Source: Treponema sp. (GTDB taxonomy: Bacteria > Spirochaetota > Spirochaetia > Treponematales > Breznakiellaceae). Taken from it: a DNA stretch of 11,426 nucleotides. Location of the stretch: positions 1 to 11,426 of the forward strand of contig JAIRLQ010000522.1 of assembly GCA_031259345.1 (NCBI GenBank), in the 5' to 3' direction. Below, one piece after another: positions 6,213 through 11,426 of this stretch. A program made the translations under genes and the position numbers. The notes below the pieces were generated by a model that saw only the letters and a program-made list of their open reading frames with translations, did no database searches and was not told the origin of the DNA. Each line of letters opens with the position of its first letter. Position 1 is the stretch's first letter.

Positions 6213-7262
6213 ATGATGAGAAGGCTCATTATCTTGCTTGTGTCGGCTGTAGGGTTTCTTTCGGTGTCCCTTTTTATGGGGTGTAAGGGAACACAAAAGC
6301 TCTACATTTACAACTGGACTTACTACACCCCGGATTCAGTCCTTGCCAAGTTTGAAAAGGAATTCGGTGTCGAAGTTGTTTACGATGAATTCGACAGTAA
6401 CGAGAGCATGTTTACCAAGCTCCAGGCCGGCGGATCGGGCTATGACATTGTATTCCCTTCCGGCGACTATGTTTCCATCATGATAAGCGAGAACATGCTG
6501 GAAAAGATTGATAAATCAAAACTTTCAAACCTGGGTAACATCGACCCATTGGTACTTCAAAAAGCAACGTACGACCCCAACATGGAATACTCGGTGCCGT
6601 ATTATTGGGGCGCGGCGGGAATCACTGTAAATAAATCAAAAATACCTGATTTTGAAAAAAGCTGGTCCATTTTCGGCAGGTCAGATCTTAAAGACCGCAT
6701 GACCATGCTGGACGATATGCGGGAAGTTATGGGCGATGCCCTGGTTCACCTGGGATATTCGGTGAACTCCAAAAATCCCGCCGAAATCGAAGCGGCAAAA
6801 AGTCTTATCAATAATGAATGGAAACCCAACCTCACCAAGTTTGACGCTGAATCTTTTGGAAAAGGTTACGCGAACGGCGACTATTGGGTAGTGCAGGGGT
6901 ACGCCGAAGTGGTCTTTGAAGAAATCGCCGACAACGAGACGCTTAAGGCAAACTCCGAATTCTTTATTCCCCCCGAGGGCGGCCCGGCGTACATTGACTC
7001 CATGTGCATCCTCAAGGGTTCAAAAAACATTGAACTGGCGCACAAATTTATTGACTTTATCCACCGTCCCGAAATATACGCCGAATTCTGCGATGCTTTC
7101 GGCTTCCCCGCTTCGGCCAATATTCCGGCGCGGCAGCATAAAAAAGGCGAATCCCTTTACACCGTCGAGGAGCTTGCCAACACGGAATTAAAAGATGATT
7201 TGGGAACCAGCCTGGAACTTTACAACGACGCCTGGTACAAGTCGATCCGTATAGGCGACTAA
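6213..7262 (+). CDS. potD: Polyamine-binding lipoprotein PotD
   Basis: Substrate-binding protein of the importer, delivering spermidine/putrescine to PotBC. It has 349 residues from ATG 6213 (E. coli PotD 348). The N-terminus is a lipoprotein signal: MMRR, a hydrophobic stretch, and the lipobox LFMGC with C24 as the acylation site, so the protein is membrane-anchored rather than freely periplasmic. Ligand-pocket segments resembling PotD: W35 with Y37/Y38 (NWTYYTPD), SGYDIVFPSGDYV (75-87), E171, W225 (GDYWVVQGYAE), and PEGGPAYIDS with D262. In E. coli the equivalent of this last segment carries a tryptophan two residues before the aspartate; here that position is Y260. The adjacent Met codon at 6216 is an alternative start. 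A convergent gene begins 36 bases past the stop. Confidence 0.93.
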   Translation: MMRRLIILLVSAVGFLSVSLFMGCKGTQKLYIYNWTYYTPDSVLAKFEKEFGVEVVYDEFDSNESMFTKLQAGGSGYDIVFPSGDYVSIMISENMLEKIDKSKLSNLGNIDPLVLQKATYDPNMEYSVPYYWGAAGITVNKSKIPDFEKSWSIFGRSDLKDRMTMLDDMREVMGDALVHLGYSVNSKNPAEIEAAKSLINNEWKPNLTKFDAESFGKGYANGDYWVVQGYAEVVFEEIADNETLKANSEFFIPPEGGPAYIDSMCILKGSKNIELAHKFIDFIHRPEIYAEFCDAFGFPASANIPARQHKKGESLYTVEELANTELKDDLGTSLELYNDAWYKSIRIGD

Positions 7263-7298
7263 GGAGCCGCACATAGGGGCTCTTAAGCGGCCTCAACT

Positions 7299-7880
7299 CT
7301 ATTGCATGTTTAGGGCGAGACCGATGCGGCTGTTAAAGTCGCTTTCTTCCATCTCGCCCTTAAGAAAATCGGAGATGAGGAGGCGGATAAGCTGCGGAAA
7401 GGATTTCCAGTATTTATCGGGCCAGGGGCCCATTTCTTTCCGCAGCGCCATGTCCTCCTCTTCTTCCATGCGGCCTACCGAAAACGAGACAAACTGATCA
7501 ATCATTGACGCGAGTATGTTCCGGGGGATGCCGCTTTGGGCGCCGCCCTCTTTTGCGCTTTTCTTGCCCCCAGGCCCGGGAATCCAGGCCCGGGTAAGTT
7601 CCTCTATCTGGGCATCGCTAAGCTCCGGCGCTTCCTGCCTTATGGTGCGTATGGCAAAATCCCGGACGCTTTTGGAAAGGCCTTCAATAGCGCCCTCAAG
7701 GTTAAACTGGGCGTTTATTTCTTTGGCAAGGCGGCCAGGATCGGGGACGTGGGCTGTATCGCCAAACATCTCGATATCTTTACGGCGGCGCACCACCGCG
7801 GCGGCAACCACCTCAATTTCCGCGCTGCTGCAACGGTTAAGAATAAAATCCAGAACCTGTATTAATTCCTGCTTTGCCAT
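7299..7880 (-). CDS. Uncharacterised 193-residue protein
   Basis: I do not recognise the family. The protein is predicted soluble, with no signal peptide or membrane segment, and appears mostly helical. It runs from MAKQELIQVLDFILNRCSS, through an RRRKDIEMFGD stretch, to an acidic block RMEEEEDMALRKEMGPWPDK (about 146-165) and a hydrophobic helix FPQLIRLLISDFLKGEM near the C-terminus. A PGPGGKKSAKEGG linker (about 111-123) suggests two helical domains. One cysteine is present. The ATG at 7880 is preceded by GAGGG four bases upstream (minus strand). It is the downstream partner of the aldo/keto reductase, 53 bases away, and the short repeat copy B lies in the gap. A long, well-formed frame with a ribosome site makes it a real gene. 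Its role is unknown. Confidence 0.75.
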   Translation of the reverse strand: MAKQELIQVLDFILNRCSSAEIEVVAAAVVRRRKDIEMFGDTAHVPDPGRLAKEINAQFNLEGAIEGLSKSVRDFAIRTIRQEAPELSDAQIEELTRAWIPGPGGKKSAKEGGAQSGIPRNILASMIDQFVSFSVGRMEEEEDMALRKEMGPWPDKYWKSFPQLIRLLISDFLKGEMEESDFNSRIGLALNMQ

Positions 7881-7904
7881 GAAACCCTCTTGCTTAGAAC
7901 CTGA

Positions 7905-7932
7905 CCATACTGTGTCTACATTATGAACAGAC
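7905..7932 (-). repeat. Short interspersed repeat, copy B
   Basis: On the minus strand it reads GTCTG-TTCATAATG-TAGAC, then ACAGTATGG, starting one base after the TAG of the aldo/keto reductase gene. It matches copy A in 21 of the first 22 bases and copy C over the full 28 with three differences. The outer pentamers pair with one G-T. It lies in the gap before the 193-residue gene and could affect its expression. Confidence 0.85.
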
Positions 7933-7933
7933 C

Positions 7934-8959
7934 CTACTTAGTAATAGTTCCGTTTATATCCCAAAGATCTTCCCAGCTTTTTGCGCCGGGCCATAGAAAC
8001 ACCTGCCCCTTTACCAGGCGGCAGTTTTTATCCGCCCCGGCAATAGAAGCCATCTCGGCGTCTGTAAGGGGGGCCCCGGTAACGCAGCGCAGGTTCGCCG
8101 TATAATTCCTCTCGTTTACCGACATGGGAATGGGTATACTGCCAAGCTGGACCTGCCATTTTAAACAAACCAGCGCCGGGTGGATATTATGTGTAGACGC
8201 GACAGCCTTTATTTCGGGCATCTCTGTGTCAATAATATCGCCCGGGGCTTTGTCCCTGTCGGGCCTGTTGGGCGAGCCAATGGGACAATACCCTATAGGC
8301 TGAATCTTCCGCTTAAGGCAATAGTCAAAAAGCTCCCTCTGCTGAAACGCCGGGTGCATTTCCATCTCTATAAGGGCGGGCTTTATCTCACATAAGGGCA
8401 AAACCGCCTCCATTTTGGGGATGGTCATGTTTGACATACCGATATGCTTCGCAAGCCCCATACGGTGGATTTTTTCCATCTCGCCCCAAACCCGCATAAA
8501 AGCTTTAAGCGAAAAGGGCTTTGAGGCAGGATTGCGGGCATCGCCATCGCAGCCCGGCGCATGATAATTGGGGAAAGGCCAGTGAACAAAATAGGCGTCA
8601 ACATACTCAAGCCGCAAGTCCCGCAGGGTTTTTGCCAGGGCTAAAAGTACATCACCCTTCCCATGCATGTCGTTCCAGACCTTGGAACTGATAAAAAGAT
8701 CCTCCCGCCTTAAAAGCCCTGAGGCAAAGGCTTCGGCAAATACTGTGCCGATATTTTCCTCGTTGCCGTACACGGCGGCGCAGTCAAAAAGCCTATAACC
8801 CACGCGTAATGCCCCGGCCACCGCGGCGGACACTTCCCCGGGGCTGTTATGATCCGAGCCAAAGGTTCCCATGCCTATAGAAGGAATTTTCGCCCCCGAG
8901 GCCAGGGTAAGCAAAGGCGCTTTTACGGGGAGCTCTGCCCCTTTTATGGTTCCTTCCAT
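7934..8959 (-). CDS. Aldo/keto reductase
   Basis: Cytoplasmic NAD(P)H-dependent oxidoreductase of the aldo/keto reductase superfamily, reducing carbonyls to alcohols. It has 341 residues, slightly longer than the usual 300-330. The catalytic tetrad is complete: D59 and Y64 (FDCAAVYGNEE), K93 (ISSKVWN) and H126 (YFVHWPF). The (beta/alpha)8 core runs from IPSIGMGTFG (25-34), through HIGMSNMT and the EMEMHPAFQQ strand, to the cofactor-binding SIPIPMSVNERNYTANL near residue 285. In many NADP-dependent members that last segment reads IPKS; here it is IPMS, so the classical lysine contacting the NADP phosphate is not obvious. ATG 8959 has GGAGGG nine bases upstream on the minus strand. The gene is divergent from the PhnP-like gene and probably co-transcribed with the 193-residue gene. 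The substrate cannot be read from the sequence. Confidence 0.92.
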   Translation of the reverse strand: MEGTIKGAELPVKAPLLTLASGAKIPSIGMGTFGSDHNSPGEVSAAVAGALRVGYRLFDCAAVYGNEENIGTVFAEAFASGLLRREDLFISSKVWNDMHGKGDVLLALAKTLRDLRLEYVDAYFVHWPFPNYHAPGCDGDARNPASKPFSLKAFMRVWGEMEKIHRMGLAKHIGMSNMTIPKMEAVLPLCEIKPALIEMEMHPAFQQRELFDYCLKRKIQPIGYCPIGSPNRPDRDKAPGDIIDTEMPEIKAVASTHNIHPALVCLKWQVQLGSIPIPMSVNERNYTANLRCVTGAPLTDAEMASIAGADKNCRLVKGQVFLWPGAKSWEDLWDINGTITK

Positions 8960-8990
8960 ATTTATAAACCCTCCAAATTACACGAATTTT

Positions 8991-9035
8991 CTTAGGGAAA
9001 CGCCGATTGGCGCCAAGGTAACGCGTTTCCTTAAG
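8991..9035. promoter_or_regulatory. Large dyad in the divergent intergenic region (candidate operator)
   Basis: The arms at 8991-9003 (CTTAGGGAAACGC) and 9023-9035 (GCGTTTCCTTAAG) are inverted complements at 12 of 13 positions. Within the 19-base interval lies a perfect 10-bp palindrome TTGGCGCCAA (9007-9016). The dyad sits 32 bases upstream of the aldo/keto reductase ATG and over 70 upstream of the divergent hydrolase. This arrangement fits a regulator-binding site controlling one or both genes. No regulator gene is in the window. Confidence 0.5.
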
Positions 9036-9091
9036 CCATAAATCCGGCTCTTAATTTAGGGTACTTAAACAAGATCTTTTATGCAAGCCCA

Positions 9092-9100
9092 TGTTATACT
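9092..9100 (+). promoter_or_regulatory. Extended -10 promoter for a leaderless transcript
   Basis: TGTTATACT is an extended -10 element (TGn followed by TATACT, five of six consensus bases). Its last base is six bases before the ATG at 9107, so transcription should start at or within a base or two of the start codon. No -35 consensus is seen 16-18 bases upstream, as is usual for extended -10 promoters. Confidence 0.6.
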
Positions 9101-9106
9101 TTCCCC

Positions 9107-9946
9107 ATGAACATAAGCATCCTTGGCTCGGGGACATCCCACGGCATTCCTGTAGTGGGATGCGATTGCCCTGTTTGTACTTCAAAAGACCCGTTTGACA
9201 AAAGGATGAGGTCATCGCTATTGGTGGAAGGCGGCGGCGTTTCGCTGGTAATAGACACAGGGCCGGAATTCCGGCTCCAGGTTATCCGGGCGGGGCTAAA
9301 AAAGCTCGATGCCGTGCTTCTAACCCACCCCCACGCCGACCACCTTCACGGCCTGGATGATGTGCGCCCCTTTAGCCACAAAAAAGCCATAGAGGTATTT
9401 GGCAACGATGCCACTATAGAGGAGCTAAAAGAAAGGTTTTCGTATATTTTTAGAATAACCCAGGAAGGGGGCGGAAAGCCCCGGCTTGCGCCAAAAACCG
9501 TTACCCGCCAATTTACCCTGGGCGGCCTAACCATAACGCCGATTCCCTGCAAACACGGCGAACTGGACATTTTAGGCTGGTATATCATTGAAAGCGGCGC
9601 GAAAAGCGGCGCGGAAAATAATGCCAACACCCCGGCAGGGCGCGGCATCCTCTATTTAACCGATTGTTCCACGCTTCCTTTAAAAAGCCAAACCCTGATT
9701 AACCAGCCGGAAGCAGCCATTATCGGCGGCCTAAGGGAGCAGCCCCATCCCACCCATTTTAGCTTTGCCGAGGCATTAGAAACAGGCATTAAAACCGGCG
9801 CAAAAAAAATATTTCTGACCCACCTCTGCCACAACCACTCCCATAAGGAAATAACGCGGTACTGCGCGCAATTTAAGAAAAAAACCGGGATTAAAGGGAC
9901 AAAAATAGCCCCCGCTTATGACGGGCTACAGTTGGCCCTGTATTAA
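9107..9946 (+). CDS. PhnP-like metallo-beta-lactamase-fold hydrolase
   Basis: A 279-residue cytoplasmic metal-dependent hydrolase related to PhnP, a phosphodiesterase acting on cyclic ribose phosphates. Visible: GSGTSHGIPVVG near the N-terminus, the CDCPVC cluster (C19, C21, C24) that matches the structural zinc site of PhnP-type proteins, the di-metal motif HPHADH (H74, H76, D78, H79), H150 in PCKHGELDILG, D186 in LYLTDCS, and H239 with the HNHSH run near 243-246. The protein starts exactly at the family N-terminus, so ATG 9107 is firm, yet no Shine-Dalgarno lies upstream (TTTCCCC precedes it). No phosphonate-use (phn) genes are nearby, so a role in C-P lyase metabolism is not supported. A more general role on cyclic phosphates or nucleotides is possible. 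It converges on rpmB with 21 bases between the stops. Confidence 0.88.
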   Translation: MNISILGSGTSHGIPVVGCDCPVCTSKDPFDKRMRSSLLVEGGGVSLVIDTGPEFRLQVIRAGLKKLDAVLLTHPHADHLHGLDDVRPFSHKKAIEVFGNDATIEELKERFSYIFRITQEGGGKPRLAPKTVTRQFTLGGLTITPIPCKHGELDILGWYIIESGAKSGAENNANTPAGRGILYLTDCSTLPLKSQTLINQPEAAIIGGLREQPHPTHFSFAEALETGIKTGAKKIFLTHLCHNHSHKEITRYCAQFKKKTGIKGTKIAPAYDGLQLALY

Positions 9947-9953
9947 CCTGACG

Positions 9954-9979
9954 CTAACCAACGGCTGTTAGACTTTTTT
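9954..9979 (+). terminator. Weak terminator candidate for the PhnP-like gene
   Basis: A 5-bp stem CTAAC (9954-9958) / GTTAG (9967-9971) with an eight-base loop is followed by AC and six Ts (9974-9979). The T-run lies inside the last codons of convergent rpmB. The short stem makes this tentative. Confidence 0.3.
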
Positions 9980-10159
9980 GGTGATAAAATCGCTTTTAAG
10001 ACAGCGGGTACAGATTTTAAGGGTTACGGTAGTGCCCCCCACTTCGGTCTTTACCTTTACCAGATTGGGCTTCCAGGTCCGGCGGGTATGATTCTTGGCG
10101 TGGCTTACCTTGTTGCCGGTAATGGTATGTTTTCCGCATAAATCGCAAGTCCGTGACAT
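9968..10159 (-). CDS. rpmB: 50S ribosomal protein L28
   Basis: Small basic protein of the large ribosomal subunit. It has 63 residues from MSRTCDLCGK to FITKKV, the usual length for bacterial L28. Four cysteines in two CxxC pairs (C5/C8 and C50/C53) mark it as the zinc-binding form. Conserved features include the CDLCGK start, VSHAKNHTRRTWKPN (18-32) and the LKICTRCLK segment. The start is ATG 10159, with GGAAGG five bases upstream on the minus strand. The frame is open further upstream to 10300, but that part is promoter and leader and is not coding. The predicted leader of about 50 bases contains a small hairpin CGCC-TTA-GGCG (10185-10195). No L33 gene (rpmG), its frequent partner in other bacteria, is visible next to it. 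Confidence 0.96.
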   Translation of the reverse strand: MSRTCDLCGKHTITGNKVSHAKNHTRRTWKPNLVKVKTEVGGTTVTLKICTRCLKSDFITKKV

Positions 10160-10216
10160 ATTTTCCTTCCTATTCCTATCCAGACGCCTAAGGCGCGTTA
10201 TTTCTGTAGAGCGTTT

Positions 10217-10245
10217 ACTATAGCAAAAATCAAAAAAAATGTAAA
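10217..10245 (-). promoter_or_regulatory. Strong sigma-70 type promoter of rpmB
   Basis: Reading the minus strand: -35 TTTACA (10245-10240), a 17-base T-rich spacer, then -10 TATAGT (10222-10217), each five of six consensus bases. A TGC just before the -10 makes it an extended -10 as well. Predicted start is near 10210, about 50 bases before the rpmB ATG. Confidence 0.8.
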
Positions 10246-10296
10246 GCACGGTACGGAAAATTAAAAAAAAGCTGAAGGCGAAGTCGCGGCCCGCGC

Positions 10297-10324
10297 CCAT
10301 ACTGTGCCTGCATTACGAACAGAC
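10297..10324 (-). repeat. Short interspersed repeat, copy C
   Basis: On the minus strand it reads GTCTG-TTCGTAATG-CAGGC, then ACAGTATGG. Compared with copy B it has three changes. Two are in the right arm (TAGAC to CAGGC) and keep all five stem pairs possible (a G-T becomes G-C and a T-A becomes T-G); the third is in the loop. As with copies A and B, a stop-like triplet (TAA) plus one base precedes it, although no gene is evident ending there. It lies about 50 bases upstream of the rpmB promoter, in the same orientation. Confidence 0.8.
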
Positions 10325-10377
10325 TTTATATAGGGGTTTGAGCCGCGGTTTTGCTTTACTGTACGGAAAAATTATTG

Positions 10378-10410
10378 AAAAAAAGAAAGCCCCCGGCCGG
10401 AGCCGGAGGC
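10378..10410 (-). terminator. Rho-independent terminator of the repeat-protein gene
   Basis: On the minus strand, GCCTCCGGC (10410-10402), loop TCCG and GCCGGGGGC (10397-10389) form a 9-bp GC-rich stem with one T-G wobble, followed at once by TTTCTTTTTTT (10388-10378). It lies 26 bases past the stop of the repeat-protein gene, a textbook arrangement. Confidence 0.92.
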
Positions 10411-10435
10411 CTTTTATACACGGTTTTTAACTATC

Positions 10436-11426
10436 TTAGCCCTGCCAATTCGCGGCTATATCATCATAATCGCTCCATGCCGAAGCGGGGCCAAAGGTAT
10501 ACATGCCGCTGGACGGCGCGGCCCTGCCGTTGATGATGCTCGCCGCTTTTCTGTCCTGCGCCTTTGCGCCTGACCCCAGGCTGAATGTATACCAAAAAGC
10601 ACTTGCCCCCAAAGAAGCGGACGCGGGGAATTTAAAAACCGTATTAACAAGGAACGCGGCGCCGTAGCAGCCGGAGAACATCTTTTGGGCGAAGTTTTCG
10701 CCCGCGGTGGTGATGCCCTGGGGCAGGTTGAAAGAGTTACCCATGTTGAACGCGGCGCCGTAGCAGTTTTGGAACATACCGGCGGCGAAGTAGGTGCCCG
10801 CGCTTTTGATGCCCTGTGGCAGGTTGAATTTGTCGTTCATGGTGAAATCCGCGCCGGAGCAGCCGTAGAACATATTGAGGGCGAAGTTGTTGTCCGCGGT
10901 GGTGATGCCCTGTGGCAGGTTGAATACGTCGTTCATGGTGAACGCGTCGCCGGAGCAGCCGTAGAACATTTCTCGGGCGAAGGAGTCGTCCGCGGTAGTG
11001 ATGCCCTGGGGCAGGTTAAAGACGCTGTTCATGGTGAAGGCCGCACCGAAGCAGCCGTAGAACATCTCGGAGACGAAGGTCTCGCCCGCGCTTTTGATGT
11101 CCTGGGGCATGTTGAAGGAGTCGCCCATGTTGAATGCGTCGCCGGAGCAGCCGTAGAACATATAGCGGGCGAAGAAACCGCCCTCGGTAGTGATGTTTTG
11201 CGGCAGGTTAAAGGCATCGTTCATGGTGAAATCCGCGCCGGAGCAGCCGCGGAACATCTCGACGGCGAAGTTACTGCCCGCGCTTTTAATGCCCTGCGGC
11301 AGGTTAAAGGCGCCGTTCATGGTGAACGCATCGCCTTCGCAGTTCTGGAACATACCGGCGGCGAAGTAGGTGCCCGCGCTTTTGATGCCCTGTGGCAGGT
11401 TGAATTTGTCGTTCATGGTGAAATCC
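10436..11426 (-). CDS. 32-residue-repeat protein, C-terminal part (BspA/DUF285-like solenoid?)
   Basis: The frame is open to the right edge, so the start lies outside; the ATG at 11416 is only a conserved residue of a repeat. The visible 329 or so residues hold eight consecutive 32-residue repeats, then one decayed unit (VNTVFKFPASAS) and a tail of about 60 residues rich in Ala, Ser and Gly, ending in SAWSDYDDIAANWQG. Each repeat follows MNDxFNLPQGI, then (K/T)(S/T)AGxxFAxx, then MFxGCxGxxFT, with exactly one cysteine. The MFxGC pattern recalls BspA-like/DUF285 leucine-rich-type surface proteins of spirochaetes and mycoplasmas, but the usual LDLSxFDTSNVT segment is absent, so this is a resemblance, not an assignment. 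Such proteins are usually exported and adhesive; the export signal would be in the missing N-terminus. A strong terminator follows the gene. Confidence 0.8.
   Translation of the reverse strand, partial: DFTMNDKFNLPQGIKSAGTYFAAGMFQNCEGDAFTMNGAFNLPQGIKSAGSNFAVEMFRGCSGADFTMNDAFNLPQNITTEGGFFARYMFYGCSGDAFNMGDSFNMPQDIKSAGETFVSEMFYGCFGAAFTMNSVFNLPQGITTADDSFAREMFYGCSGDAFTMNDVFNLPQGITTADNNFALNMFYGCSGADFTMNDKFNLPQGIKSAGTYFAAGMFQNCYGAAFNMGNSFNLPQGITTAGENFAQKMFSGCYGAAFLVNTVFKFPASASLGASAFWYTFSLGSGAKAQDRKAASIINGRAAPSSGMYTFGPASAWSDYDDIAANWQG
10649..11426 (-). repeat. 96-bp tandem repeat array in the coding sequence
   Basis: Eight in-phase 96-base units, with starts on the minus strand at 11416, 11320, 11224, 11128, 11032, 10936, 10840 and 10744, plus the edge of a ninth cut by the window end. 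Units are diverged from each other at variable codons, except that 11347-11426 and 10771-10850 are identical over 80 bases, six units apart. Confidence 0.92.

Noticed and set aside
7264..7291. Inverted repeats GAGCC/GGCTC and GCCGC/GCGGC between the convergent potD and 193-residue genes, as a bidirectional terminator.
   Set aside because: Stems are only 5 bp, mutually exclusive, and no T-run follows on either strand.
7516..7926. 136-residue plus-strand frame opposite the 193-residue gene.
   Set aside because: It has no ribosome site and low-complexity composition. The minus-strand frame has a proper start and context.
10160..10300. Coding extension upstream of rpmB (open frame to 10300).
   Set aside because: L28 begins at MSRTCDLC. 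The upstream stretch contains a near-consensus promoter and poly-T tracts.
10251..10374. Direct repeat GTACGGAAAA(A)TTA at 10251-10263 and 10361-10374 flanking copy C, as a target-site duplication.
   Set aside because: It is short and A-rich, unequal in length, and not placed at the ends of any defined element. Chance is likely.
10649..11426. The 96-bp repeat array as a CRISPR array or a diversity-generating target region.
   Set aside because: Units are contiguous, in frame and without spacers. No template repeat, reverse transcriptase or cas gene is in the window, and changes are not restricted to adenines.

Overview
The window looks like a piece of a spirochaete chromosome, most likely a Treponema from a gut environment. 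This is an inference from protein content: a potABCD operon in the order known from treponemes, a spirochaete-type lipoprotein signal on PotD, and a large cysteine-punctuated repeat protein. G+C is roughly half. No rRNA, tRNA, CRISPR array, transposase or phage gene was seen.

Layout, left to right. (1) Positions 1-2992, plus strand: the C-terminal 205 residues of a UDP-glucose 4-epimerase (galE), an M20-family metallohydrolase one base downstream, and a KamA-type lysine 2,3-aminomutase. They probably form one operon. (2) Positions 2993-3225 are non-coding: a short repeat right after the kamA stop, a nested inverted repeat, a likely terminator and a possible -35 box. (3) Positions 3226-7262, plus strand: potA-potB-potC-potD, a complete spermidine/putrescine-type ABC importer, with ATGA overlaps for A/B and B/C and a strong Shine-Dalgarno for the lipoprotein PotD. 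(4) Minus strand: an aldo/keto reductase (8959 to 7934) followed by an unrecognised 193-residue protein (7880 to 7299), with a second copy of the short repeat between them. (5) A 147-base divergent intergenic region with a large dyad, leading to a PhnP-like metallo-beta-lactamase-fold hydrolase (9107-9946, plus) that appears to have a leaderless mRNA. (6) Minus strand: rpmB (ribosomal protein L28) under a near-consensus promoter, with a third copy of the short repeat upstream. (7) Minus strand: the C-terminal part of a protein built from 32-residue repeats, running off the right edge of the window and ending in a clear rho-independent terminator.

The most interesting things are: a 28-base interspersed element at three places, always in the orientation of the gene downstream of it, with base changes that keep a 5-bp stem pairable; the 32-residue repeat array with one cysteine per repeat and variability confined to a few positions; an 80-base identical block six repeats apart in that array; the dyad in the divergent promoter region; and the leaderless hydrolase gene. 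No obviously new defence or metabolic system is visible. The genes with recognised function are mostly housekeeping or transport.
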